The notes under the pieces were generated by a model. The model had not been told where the DNA came from. It searched no databases and worked only from the letters and a program-made list of their open reading frames with translations. A program made the translations under genes and the position numbers. A DNA stretch of 21,995 nt from JBGOTP01 sp041476545 (GTDB taxonomy: Bacteria > Acidobacteriota > Vicinamibacteria > Vicinamibacterales > CAVVIG01): positions 1-21,995 of the forward strand of contig JBGOTP010000038.1 in assembly GCA_041476545.1 (NCBI GenBank), read 5' to 3'. Positions within the stretch are counted from its first letter, which is position 1; every line of letters starts with the position of its first letter. Shown piece after piece: positions 7,052 through 14,297 of this stretch.

Positions 7052-9151
7052 TCAGCCAACTTCGATTAGCTTGAAACGAGACTGCCAGGAGTCGAGCAGT
7101 TCCGACATCGCCGCCGGTGTCGGCTCCGCCGAGGTCAGCCAGCGATCCGCTTCGCGCTGCGCGGCGACGAGCATTTGGTGATCGCGGACCAGATCGATCA
7201 GCCGGAAGGTCGGCAGGCCAGCCTGCCTGGTGCCGAAGAAATCCCCGGGCCCTCGCAGCCGCAGATCCCGCTCGGCAATCTCGAAGCCGTCGGTCGTCTC
7301 GGTCATCGCCTTCAGACGCTCGCGCGCCTCGTCGGACAGCGGTGCCTGATACAGCAGACAACAGTACGACTGATGCGCGTCCCGGCCCACACGGCCGCGC
7401 AGCTGGTGCAGCTGCGATAGTCCAAACCGCTCGGCGTGCTCGATGACCATCACGCTGGCGTTCGGGACGTCGACGCCCACCTCGATCACCGTCGTCGACA
7501 CCAGAATGTCGAGTTCCCCCGCGACGAACGCCTTCATCACCCGCTCCTTGGCGTCTGCCTTCATGCGACCGTGAAGGAGACCCACGCGGTACTCCGGGAA
7601 GACCTGCTGGGCGAGAGAGTCCGCCATCTCCGTTGCGGCTCGCAGATCGATTTTGTCCGACTCCTCGACAAGGGGATAGACGACGTACGCCTGCCGCCCG
7701 CCTTCGAGCTGCCGTCGGAGGAACGCGTGGACTTCGTCGCGGCGCGAGTCGGGCCGCGCGATGGTCCTGACCGGCAGGCGCCCGGGCGGCAGATCGCGAA
7801 TCGTCGAGACATCCAGATCGCCGTACACGGTCAATGCCAGCGTGCGCGGAATGGGTGTGGCGGTCATCACGAGCACGTCGGGACGCCATCCCTTCGCGCG
7901 GAGCGTCGCGCGCTGTAGCACTCCGAACCGGTGCTGCTCGTCGATCACGACGAGCCCAAGCTGCTTGAATTGCAGATCGCCCTGCACCAGCGCATGGGTC
8001 CCGACGACGAGCTGCACCGCGCCCGACTCGATCTCGGCGAGCAGGCGCCGGCGCGCGGCCGTCGTTGTACCGCCGGTCAGCAGCGCGAGGCGAAATCGCG
8101 ATGCCTGCAGCAGCCGCGAGATATTCGCGAAGTGCTGCTCGGCAAGAATTTCGGTTGGCGCCATGAAGGCGACCTGCAGACCGTTCTCCATCGCGACGAG
8201 GGCCGCAAGGAGCGCCACGATTGTCTTGCCCGCGCCGACATCGCCCTGCAGGAGGCGGTTCATCGGGCGCGGCTGCCGCATGTCCTCGACGATTTCCTTC
8301 AGCGCCTGCTTCTGGCCCGGGGTCAGCTTGAACGGCAGCACCTGACGGGCCGCGTCGCGGATCCGATCATCCACGCGAATCTCGGTGCTCTTCCGTTCCA
8401 AAGAGGCGGAGCGTCGCCGGAGCAGGACGCCCAGCTGGAACACGAAGGCTTCCTCGAAGATGAGACGCTGCTGGGCGGGCGTGGCGAAACGGTTCAGCAC
8501 CTCGATCGAGGCATCGGCCGGCGGGAAGTGGGCGGCCAGCAGCGCCGCCGATTTCGACGGGAGCCCGAGCCGCACGCGAAGTTCATCCGGAAGCGCGTCC
8601 GGCACATTCGGCGGCAGATGCAGCAGGGCATCGTGTACCAGCTTCCGCTGGATCTTGGGAGTGACGCTCCCTGCTTTCTCGTAGACCGGTACGATGCGAC
8701 CGGTGTGAATGGTCTCCCCGTCCTCTTCGTCGAGAATCTCGTATTGCGGGTTCGTGAGCTGAAGGCCGCCATGCCCGCGCACGTCGACGCTGCCGAAGAG
8801 CACGACGTGCTTGCCGGCCGTGAAGACATCGCGCAGGAACGGCTGATTCAACCAGGTCGCCCGCACCGCGCCGCTGTCGTCGGACACGAGCGCTTCGAAG
8901 ATCTTGAAGCCGGGACGCCGCGTCGTCCGCAGACCGCAGCTGAGGATCCGTCCCGCTACGGACGCCGTCTGTCCGGCGCGGAGACCGGCCATTGGCTGGA
9001 GACGGCTACGGTCTTCGTACCGAACAGGAAATCGGGACAGCAGATCTTCGAGCGTGAGCAGACCGACGTGCGCCAGGTCCGCGGCGCGGCGGGGACCGAC
9101 GCCCTTGAGGAACTGCAGGGGCGTCGCCAGCGGGTTATCGGCTTCGGTCAT
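7052..9151 (-). CDS. recG: ATP-dependent DNA helicase RecG
   Basis: A superfamily 2 helicase that remodels stalled replication forks and branch-migrates Holliday junctions. The 699 residues match the family length (E. coli 693). The N-terminal wedge/OB domain includes LKGVGPRRAADL (15-26) and YEDRS. The helicase core has motif I GDVGAGKT (303-310), motif II DEQH (404-407), motif III MTATPIPRT (429-437), the STTVIEVGVDVPNA block (552-565) and motif VI QLRGRVGRD (583-591). The C-terminal block DLRLRGPGDFFGTRQAGLP is typical of RecG. ATG at 9149-9151 fits the family N-terminus. It heads the cluster recG-rsmD-coaD-aminotransferase-CoA binder-rho and lies 87 bases after the upstream secreted-protein gene. 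Confidence 0.97.
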   Translation of the reverse strand: MTEADNPLATPLQFLKGVGPRRAADLAHVGLLTLEDLLSRFPVRYEDRSRLQPMAGLRAGQTASVAGRILSCGLRTTRRPGFKIFEALVSDDSGAVRATWLNQPFLRDVFTAGKHVVLFGSVDVRGHGGLQLTNPQYEILDEEDGETIHTGRIVPVYEKAGSVTPKIQRKLVHDALLHLPPNVPDALPDELRVRLGLPSKSAALLAAHFPPADASIEVLNRFATPAQQRLIFEEAFVFQLGVLLRRRSASLERKSTEIRVDDRIRDAARQVLPFKLTPGQKQALKEIVEDMRQPRPMNRLLQGDVGAGKTIVALLAALVAMENGLQVAFMAPTEILAEQHFANISRLLQASRFRLALLTGGTTTAARRRLLAEIESGAVQLVVGTHALVQGDLQFKQLGLVVIDEQHRFGVLQRATLRAKGWRPDVLVMTATPIPRTLALTVYGDLDVSTIRDLPPGRLPVRTIARPDSRRDEVHAFLRRQLEGGRQAYVVYPLVEESDKIDLRAATEMADSLAQQVFPEYRVGLLHGRMKADAKERVMKAFVAGELDILVSTTVIEVGVDVPNASVMVIEHAERFGLSQLHQLRGRVGRDAHQSYCCLLYQAPLSDEARERLKAMTETTDGFEIAERDLRLRGPGDFFGTRQAGLPTFRLIDLVRDHQMLVAAQREADRWLTSAEPTPAAMSELLDSWQSRFKLIEVG

Positions 9152-9226
9152 GAGAGATGGCGGGTCCCCGAAAGCAACGAAGGCAACAAAGGCGCGCGAC
9201 GGTCGCCGGACCTGCGCTGCCGCCGG

Positions 9227-9258
9227 ATCACTGCAGGATCACTGCTGGATCACGATTG
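9227..9258. repeat. Three-copy 11-base tandem repeat over a stop codon
   Basis: The unit GGATCACTGCA / GGATCACTGCT / GGATCACGATT occurs in succession just upstream of recG. The stop codon of the secreted-protein gene (9239-9241) lies within it, and because 11 is not a multiple of three, copy-number change would alter the C-terminus. A GCAACGAAG / GCAACAAAG duplication sits nearby at about 9173-9191. Confidence 0.75.
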
Positions 9259-9874
9259 CTTCGCCACGCCCAAACCGAATCTCGTGAATGTGCGCGGGCA
9301 ACGTAAACGGACGGTCGAGGTTGATGCCGGATGGCCGCGCGGGCGATCGCGAGTAGTAGCTGACGACCTGTTGCACGAAGAGTTTCGGCACCGGTACGCC
9401 GGCCACGCTGGCCGATTCGAACCTGAACTGCCACACTCCGTTCTTTGTCGTCAGGATTCCGGTTGTCGTGAGCGGCAGCCGGCCGGTGAGATAGCTCACC
9501 GGATCGAGCCAACTCGCCGGCTTCTTCTCCTTGCGCACGCGATCGAGATCGACGACCGCGCGGCCCGATACGCGACCGGTCGTGCCAAGAATCGAGACGG
9601 CGGGATCGACAACGCCGGCCGGCAACTCCGTCCTGGCGTTGTCCACGAGGTACGCGTTCAGTTCCCGTTCGGTCACCGTGGTCCACATCGGCTTTCGCAA
9701 CGGGGCGGCACCCTGGCTGCTCATCACGGCGAGCTTCTTCCCGAGCGCGTCGGCAAAAAGCCGCGACTCCTGCGCGTGGGCGACCACGGCAGGCAGCACG
9801 ACGCCCGCAACAAGAAGGAACGGGCTGCCGTAACGCAGGACGCGAACCCCGCGCGCTATGTGGTGACGGGACAT
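9239..9874 (-). CDS. Exported protein of unknown function
   Basis: A 211-residue product starting at ATG 9872-9874. It has a clear signal peptide: basic start (RHHIARGVRVLR), hydrophobic core (SPFLLVAGVVLPAVV) and a likely cleavage after AHA before QES. The mature part is beta-rich and contains an acidic/basic repeat-free domain with LPLTTTGILTTKNGVWQFR, GVPVPKLFVQQVVSYYS and HIHEIRFGRGEAIVIQQ. I recognise no named domain; the pattern of alternating strands resembles periplasmic lipid-binding or DUF2993-like proteins, but this is a guess. An upstream extension of the frame to 10138 overlaps the Spy-like gene and lacks protein character. It lies 49 bases after the Spy-like gene, so it may belong to the ECF sigma operon. 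Confidence 0.75.
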   Translation of the reverse strand: MSRHHIARGVRVLRYGSPFLLVAGVVLPAVVAHAQESRLFADALGKKLAVMSSQGAAPLRKPMWTTVTERELNAYLVDNARTELPAGVVDPAVSILGTTGRVSGRAVVDLDRVRKEKKPASWLDPVSYLTGRLPLTTTGILTTKNGVWQFRFESASVAGVPVPKLFVQQVVSYYSRSPARPSGINLDRPFTLPAHIHEIRFGRGEAIVIQQ

Positions 9875-9923
9875 ACGAGTTCCACAGCAGTTTCGCTCTA
9901 GAAATTGTACCACGCCGGTGGCG

Positions 9924-10529
9924 CTACTTGGGGGGGTTCGGCTGCCGTGACCGTGCAAAGAGTTCGAGCTTGCGCCGCTCAATCTGCTCCTCGAGCAGCC
10001 GGAAACGCGCCCGCTGTCGAACGTCGAGGATCTGATCGAGACTGAGCCGCGCCTGTCTGGCTTCCGCGGCCGACTGCACGTCAACCTCGTCCAGAGTCTT
10101 GAGCCGCTCCCCGAGCTGCGTCTCATCGGGCTTTCCATCCGAAGCCTGTATCAGTTGTCGCAGCTCCATCAGGGCGCGATTGCGCTGGTTCGCGGCGCGA
10201 CGACGAGCGGCCTGGAGCACAGTCAGGCGCCGCAGGAATTGCGGAAGCTGTTCGTCGGAGAGCTGTAGTTCCCTCTCTGCCTGTACGACAAGCATCGCGT
10301 CCAGGAGCTGCTGGAGTTCGGCGGGCGTGCTCCCGCCTTCCGGAGGCGGCCCTTGACGCCCAGGTCCCAGGCGACCGCCTGGGCCCTGTCGCTCGGGAGT
10401 CTGGCGTCCCTGCGCGTGGGCCTGCTCGGTCCACGGTCCACCGACCGCGCACATCGCGGCGAGCGCGATGCTCCCCACCACGTAACCGGCGGTGCGCTTC
10501 CACGCGATGAACGGTGCTGTGTCTTTCAT
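9924..10529 (-). CDS. Spy/CpxP-like periplasmic protein
   Basis: A 201-residue exported protein. An N-terminal membrane segment (VVGSIALAAMCAV) and a likely cleavage after AHA (before QGRQ) indicate a periplasmic or lipid-free secreted protein. A Gly/Pro/Gln-rich linker (about 40-68) precedes a long helical domain (about 70-190) rich in Arg, Glu, Gln and Leu, with LQLSDEQLPQFLRRLTVLQ, the layout of LTXXQ/Spy-type chaperones and periplasmic metal-sensor proteins. The second conserved block is ILDVRQRARFRLLEEQIERR. Its ATG overlaps the anti-sigma stop in an ATGA junction, so the two are translationally coupled. I infer it is a target or modulator of this sigma system, by analogy with CpxP and ZraP. 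No His/Cys-rich metal site is seen. Confidence 0.75.
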   Translation of the reverse strand: MKDTAPFIAWKRTAGYVVGSIALAAMCAVGGPWTEQAHAQGRQTPERQGPGGRLGPGRQGPPPEGGSTPAELQQLLDAMLVVQAERELQLSDEQLPQFLRRLTVLQAARRRAANQRNRALMELRQLIQASDGKPDETQLGERLKTLDEVDVQSAAEARQARLSLDQILDVRQRARFRLLEEQIERRKLELFARSRQPNPPK

Positions 10530-11152
10530 GCGCCTGACCGCGACAATTCTTCTTTCAACAATCGCTGAAATTCTCGACGCTCATCGACGCTCAAATCGAA
10601 CAACGCCCGGTCGATGCCACCGGCCGGCGCGGTCAGCCCGGCGGCCTCAACCGCCGCATCCCAGTCGAGGCCGCCCGCCAGATCGGTCACCAGGTTCCAC
10701 GATGCGGCATCCGCTGCATCCACCAGATTCATTGCCGGGGCGGTCGGCGCCACGGCGTCGACCGCCGCCGTCGTGGGCGTGGGCGCAGACGAGGTGCGCT
10801 GGGTGACGACGACAGCCAGCAGCACGACGAGACACGCCGCAGCCGGCACCGCCATCTTCCAGGAGAGCCAGCGATCCAGCCCACGTGCCGGCCGCGGCGC
10901 GACCTCAGTGGCGATCGCGTCCTGGATCCGCGTCGACAGATGTTCCCAGAAAAGAGGCGACGGCTCCGGCACACGCCGCTCTCCCGTCTCGACGAGTGCG
11001 GCCAGGGCGGCTTGCAGATCCGCCAGTTGACCGCGACAGGCGTCGCATGACGCAAGGTGCAGGCGCGCGGCCTCGGACTGGCCTTGCGTGCCTTCGGCCA
11101 GATCGGGCAGTTCGACCAATTCGACCAATTGTTCTGGGGCCAGATGTGACAT
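10526..11152 (-). CDS. Zinc-finger anti-sigma factor
   Basis: A 208-residue single-pass membrane anti-sigma factor. The N-terminal cytoplasmic part has the ZAS-type motif HLASCDACRGQL (His32, Cys36, Cys39), which holds an ECF sigma factor inactive. One membrane helix follows (about 100-117, AVPAAACLVVLLAVVV), then a periplasmic region with a Thr/Ala/Pro-rich stalk and an acidic C-terminal segment (DLSVDERREFQRLLKEELSR). The ATG at 11150-11152 lies 14 bases after the sigma stop; translation continues into the Spy-like gene by a 4-base overlap. The N-terminal ELVELVEL comes from a 9-base duplication at 11111-11128. Longer upstream readings of this frame cover the sigma gene and are not real. 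Confidence 0.88.
   Translation of the reverse strand: MSHLAPEQLVELVELPDLAEGTQGQSEAARLHLASCDACRGQLADLQAALAALVETGERRVPEPSPLFWEHLSTRIQDAIATEVAPRPARGLDRWLSWKMAVPAAACLVVLLAVVVTQRTSSAPTPTTAAVDAVAPTAPAMNLVDAADAASWNLVTDLAGGLDWDAAVEAAGLTAPAGGIDRALFDLSVDERREFQRLLKEELSRSGA
11111..11128. repeat. Two-copy 9-base tandem repeat in anti-sigma gene
   Basis: TTCGACCAA occurs twice in tandem, encoding the duplicated Leu-Val-Glu triplets near the N-terminus of the anti-sigma factor. It is in frame. Confidence 0.85.
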
Positions 11153-11157
11153 AAGCC

Positions 11158-11175
11158 TTACAGCTCTTACAGGGC
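11158..11175. repeat. Two-copy 9-base repeat at the sigma/anti-sigma junction
   Basis: TTACAGCTC is followed by TTACAGGGC. The second copy contains the sigma stop codon (11167-11169), and the repeat occupies most of the 14-base spacer before the anti-sigma ATG, so it sets the distance between coupled genes. Confidence 0.75.
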
Positions 11176-11826
11176 TTCCTCGCCCAGCAACTTCTTCAGA
11201 TTCCGCAGCGCATGGAACACGTTCGCCTTGACCGCGCCGACCGACGTGCCCACGATGTCGGCGATTTCCCGGTGCGACATCTCGTGGTACACGCGAAGGA
11301 CCAACGCCGCCCGCTGTTTGCGTGGCAGCGCGGCCACGGCCGTTCGCACCCGGACAGCGCGCTCGTCTCTTAAGATACGGTCCGAGGCCGATTCGCTGCG
11401 TGTATCGACGTATTGCCGCTCTTGAATCGATTCGGTCCGCGGCTTCTTGACGCTGACGCGATTGAGACAGACATTGACACCGATGCGATACAGCCACGTC
11501 GCAATCGAGGACTGGCCGCGAAACCTTCCGAGACCCCTGTAGGCGCGCAAAAACACGTCCTGTGCAAGATCGCTGGCATCCTCGTGATTACCGACGAAGC
11601 GATAGCACAACTGGTAGACCGACCGCCGGTGACGCTCGACGATCAGCTCAAAGGCTCCTGCCTGCCCATCGAGGCACGCGGCGATCAGGTCGGTTTCACT
11701 GAGGTCGGCGACAGACGCCGCCGGTCGCACGGATTCCTGACGTACCACAGTCACGGTCCAATCGGACTTCGATGTCTTCGATGTCTTCGATACCCGGGGT
11801 ATGGTCAGCGCAATCGAGGATGCCAT
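11167..11826 (-). CDS. ECF (RpoE-like) RNA polymerase sigma factor
   Basis: A 219-residue extracytoplasmic-function sigma factor with regions 2 and 4 only. Region 2 runs from about residue 55 with FELIVERHRRSVYQLCYRFV, the core-binding DASDLAQDVFLRAYRGL and -10-recognising FRGQSSIATWLYRIGVNVCLN. After a linker, region 4 has ALPRKQRAALVLRVYHEM and the helix-turn-helix SHREIADIVGTSVGAVKANVFHAL. An unusual N-terminal tail includes SKTSKTSKSD, encoded by a 9-base triplication. The ATG at 11824-11826 lies about 30 bases from a likely start site of an ECF-type promoter (11863-11892), so the gene probably activates itself. It is followed by its anti-sigma factor and the Spy-like gene, giving a three- or four-gene envelope-stress operon. 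Confidence 0.95.
   Translation of the reverse strand: MASSIALTIPRVSKTSKTSKSDWTVTVVRQESVRPAASVADLSETDLIAACLDGQAGAFELIVERHRRSVYQLCYRFVGNHEDASDLAQDVFLRAYRGLGRFRGQSSIATWLYRIGVNVCLNRVSVKKPRTESIQERQYVDTRSESASDRILRDERAVRVRTAVAALPRKQRAALVLRVYHEMSHREIADIVGTSVGAVKANVFHALRNLKKLLGEEAL
11768..11794. repeat. Three-copy 9-base tandem repeat in sigma gene
   Basis: TTCGATGTC, TTCGATGTC, TTCGATACC. In the sigma frame it encodes the Ser-Lys-Thr repeats before region 2, outside any conserved domain. Confidence 0.9.
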
Positions 11827-11862
11827 GACAGTTCGGGGGGCGCAGGGGCCCGCACGATGGGG

Positions 11863-11892
11863 TTAGACCGGGTCATGCGCGCAAAGGTTGCA
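11863..11892 (-). promoter_or_regulatory. ECF-type promoter of the sigma operon
   Basis: On the minus strand TGCAACCTTT is followed, 17 bases after the C of CAACC, by GTCTAA. The AAC core at -35 and GTC at -10 with 16-17 spacing is the general ECF promoter architecture. The predicted start site near 11856 leaves a leader of about 30 bases before the sigma ATG. I infer positive autoregulation. No strong Shine-Dalgarno is seen before the ATG. Confidence 0.6.
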
Positions 11893-11902
11893 TCCCGGGT
11901 GC

Positions 11903-13249
11903 CTACCGCCGGGCAATCACGGCATAGTCCCTCGACGAGAATAGCCGCGGATTGAGCTTGTCGGCGTGCGCATTGAGCGCCGCGGCGATCCGCGCCAGGT
12001 CGGTCCCGGGCGCGCCGCCGTTGGCGGCCAAGGGATCAACCGCCATAGGGACAGCGTCGGGCCGATCGGGCGTGGCCACGGTCACGCGATCGAGACGCTC
12101 AGCCTCCGTGACCCACTCCCGGAACTGCACGTTGACACCGGTGAAGCCGCTCGCCTCCACAAGATGCCGCAGTGTGTCGGGGTGCAGCGGCTGCTTGTGG
12201 GTCAGGTCGCGGATGTAGGCGTCGAAGAACGCCGCCCAGCACGCCGGGTTGATCGTTTCGAGAATCAACGCAGCCCCTGGCCGCATCTTGTGGTACGCGG
12301 TCTCCAGGAATTGCGCGAGATAACCCGGCTCGAAGTGCTCGACGACCTGAATAGCCACCAGACCGCCGACCGCGCCATCAGGCTGCCGATCGAGATACGC
12401 CAGCGCGTCGGACTCCTCCACATCGAGCCCACGGATTCGACAGCGTTCCACCATCGCATGGTTGACGTCCACTCCGCGCGCGCTGACGCCGCTGGCACGA
12501 AGCAGCTCGAGGAGTTCACCGCGTCCGCATCCCACCTCCACGACGGCTGAAGAAGATGCCGCGAGCAACGGGACATAGTCTTCCACCTTGCGGCGGACGT
12601 CTTCGCGCGCGCCGCGGAACCGGTCTTCAAATCCCGCGTACGTCGCGGAATCCACGTTGCCCGCAAACGCCTCGCGGGACGCCGAGGCCCCCGTCGGCGC
12701 CGGTATCGATTTCGCAACCGTCTTCCCGTCAGTCTTTCCATCTGTCTTCCCGCCGGGCCGCGCCTCCAGATCCCGCTTGATGACCATGAGACGTTGCTCG
12801 ACGAGGGCCACGCGATCGCTCAGTTCGTGACCGCCGATCTGGCGGTCTCTTGTGTCAACGTACGGCGTGATCGTCTGAAGATACTGAACCAGGAGCGACA
12901 CGAATCGCGCCTCGCTGCGCGCGACACCGAGCAGCGCCGCGAGCGTATGTCGCAGCTCGGCGCTCCAGTGCGCGTGTTCCACGAGATCGTGGAATCGATG
13001 CTCCATGTGCGGCGACGAACCAAGGATCCGCCACAGCACCGCGCGAACGCCGCGCACGGCGGCTTTCATTCCTCCTGATGTGTCGACCGGCGGTGGAGAC
13101 GGCTGGAATAGCCTGGGCTCGGCGGGAAGCGCGGGAAGCATCCGAAACGCATGTTCGAGAGCAAGGAGCGCATCGTTGTACACGCCATCCGCGTGCCGCC
13201 GCTCGCGTTTCAGCCGCGCAAACAGATCTTCGAGCGGTTCTTCCGGCAC
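11903..13249 (-). CDS. Class I SAM-dependent methyltransferase with helical N-terminal domain
   Basis: A 448-residue protein in two parts. Residues 1-165 are helical and charged (LFARLKRERRHADGVYND at the start; LEHAFRM; RVALVEQRLMVIKRDLEA), probably a coiled-coil or multimerisation region. A linker of KTDG repeats (168-180) comes from a 12-base tandem repeat. The C-terminal methyltransferase has an entry motif YAGFEDRFRG (204-213), motif I VVEVGCGRGELLELL (236-250), acidic Asp261 in RGVDVN, IQVVEHFEPGYL (300-311) and a late block ETINPACW. Similar domain orders occur in methyltransferases of cell-surface glycan (O-antigen chain-terminating) loci; the substrate here is unknown. It follows the PfkB kinase with a three-base gap, suggesting co-transcription and perhaps a shared sugar pathway. 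Confidence 0.82.
   Translation of the reverse strand: MPEEPLEDLFARLKRERRHADGVYNDALLALEHAFRMLPALPAEPRLFQPSPPPVDTSGGMKAAVRGVRAVLWRILGSSPHMEHRFHDLVEHAHWSAELRHTLAALLGVARSEARFVSLLVQYLQTITPYVDTRDRQIGGHELSDRVALVEQRLMVIKRDLEARPGGKTDGKTDGKTVAKSIPAPTGASASREAFAGNVDSATYAGFEDRFRGAREDVRRKVEDYVPLLAASSSAVVEVGCGRGELLELLRASGVSARGVDVNHAMVERCRIRGLDVEESDALAYLDRQPDGAVGGLVAIQVVEHFEPGYLAQFLETAYHKMRPGAALILETINPACWAAFFDAYIRDLTHKQPLHPDTLRHLVEASGFTGVNVQFREWVTEAERLDRVTVATPDRPDAVPMAVDPLAANGGAPGTDLARIAAALNAHADKLNPRLFSSRDYAVIARR
12720..12755. repeat. Three-copy 12-base tandem repeat in methyltransferase linker
   Basis: GTCTTCCCGTCA, GTCTTTCCATCT, GTCTTCCCGCCG. In frame, it encodes Gly-Lys-Thr-Asp units between the helical and catalytic domains, where length can vary without harm. 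Confidence 0.85.
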
Positions 13250-13252
13250 CGG

Positions 13253-14209
13253 CTAAAGTCTAGCGTACAAGAGCTGCTCGACTTCTCCGGCGGTTGGGAT
13301 GCCGCCACGCGCGCCGAGCGCGCGGCAATTGAGCGCGGCCACGGCGTTGGCGTACGCCAGCACGTCTCCGACATCCCCATCCGGTGTCCGCAGACAACCC
13401 GCGACGAAGCCGCCTCTGAATGCATCGCCCGCGCCGGTTGAATCCACACAGTCGACGACGAATCCGGGCGTCCTGAACTCGCGGCCGTGGCTGCGCGCGA
13501 GACTGCCTTCGGCGCCAAGCGTCACACACACGAGCGGGGTATCGAACTCCCGTGCGATGGCCTCGAGGGCGCGTCCCTGCTCGGCGTGCCCCGTCAGTTC
13601 GGCCGGGAACGTTTCGGCCGCGATGATGGCATCGATGTGCTGCAGCAGCTCGCCGATCCCCGGCCGCACCCGCTCCACATCGATCACCGTCGGGATCCGC
13701 GCCGCTCTCGCGTACCGCGCGGCCTGCGCCGCGGCCGCCGTCTCCTGACAGTCGACGAGCAACATGCGGCCGGAGGTGGCCGTCTCTCTAGTGACCGAAC
13801 ACGGATCGATCGCCAGACGCGGATGACGATCCCACAGCACGGTTCGCGCGCCGGAACTCGCGTCGACCAGCACGATGGCAAACTGGTTGGTGGTGTCCGG
13901 AACCGTCTGCGACGCGCTGAGGTCGACGCCCTCTTCGAGTAGACTCGCGCGGGAGAGCGCCCCCAGATCGTCGTCACCGAACCTCCCGAGATAGCGGGCT
14001 GTCCATCCCAGCCGCGCGCAGACCGTGAGCGCCGTCGCGATCTGACCGCCCGGCAGGCGCGCGAACCGCTGCAGACGCTGTTTGCTGTCGCTCACCGGAT
14101 ACTCGGCGAGCACCGCCACGAGATCGATGCTGTTCAGGCCCTGGCCGACCACGTCGTAGGGATGGCTTCCTGCTGGCGGAATTCCGAAGGGAAGACGCAC
14201 GGGCGGCAT
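13253..14209 (-). CDS. PfkB-family carbohydrate kinase
   Basis: A 318-residue ribokinase-superfamily sugar or nucleoside kinase. The N-terminal block YDVVGQGLNSIDLV (18-31) and the first PfkB signature region with the conserved Gly-Gly (LPGGQIATALTVCARLG, 52-68) bind substrate. The second signature VDSTGAGDAFRGGFVAG (255-271) contains the anion hole and the catalytic Asp262. CVTLGAEGSLARSHG (228-242) is the nucleotide-binding strand and turn. Length is normal. I chose ATG at 14207-14209; the open frame continues upstream over the lexA start but is not protein-like. The substrate is not evident. It is divergent from lexA and three bases from the methyltransferase gene. Confidence 0.9.
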   Translation of the reverse strand: MPPVRLPFGIPPAGSHPYDVVGQGLNSIDLVAVLAEYPVSDSKQRLQRFARLPGGQIATALTVCARLGWTARYLGRFGDDDLGALSRASLLEEGVDLSASQTVPDTTNQFAIVLVDASSGARTVLWDRHPRLAIDPCSVTRETATSGRMLLVDCQETAAAAQAARYARAARIPTVIDVERVRPGIGELLQHIDAIIAAETFPAELTGHAEQGRALEAIAREFDTPLVCVTLGAEGSLARSHGREFRTPGFVVDCVDSTGAGDAFRGGFVAGCLRTPDGDVGDVLAYANAVAALNCRALGARGGIPTAGEVEQLLYARL

Positions 14210-14219
14210 GGTATCCGGA

Positions 14220-14248
14220 TTGACCTTCGCCTTTCTTTTGCGTATAGT
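14220..14248 (+). promoter_or_regulatory. Housekeeping promoter of lexA
   Basis: TTGACC (14220-14225) and TATAGT (14243-14248) are separated by exactly 17 bases, one of the best sigma-70 type matches in the window. A start site near 14255 gives a leader of about 43 bases, containing an imperfect palindrome GGTTTCTGAGACC (14270-14282) and a strong ribosome site GAGGGGG (14284-14290). The reverse strand of the -10 reads ACTATA, so the same element could also support weak transcription toward the kinase gene. Confidence 0.7.
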
Positions 14249-14297
14249 CCTCTCCACGTTGCCTTGGCTGGTTTCTGAGACCTGAGGGGGGTGGACG

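Noticed and set aside
7931..9901. 656-codon open frame on the plus strand
   Set aside because: Antisense to recG and the exported protein, with Arg/His-rich low-similarity translation; it is a shadow of high-GC codon use on the other strand.
14250..14297. Classical SOS box upstream of lexA
   Set aside because: Neither the CTGT-N8-ACAG nor the GAAC-N4-GTTC pattern is present; the only palindrome is imperfect, so no LexA operator is annotated as a feature.
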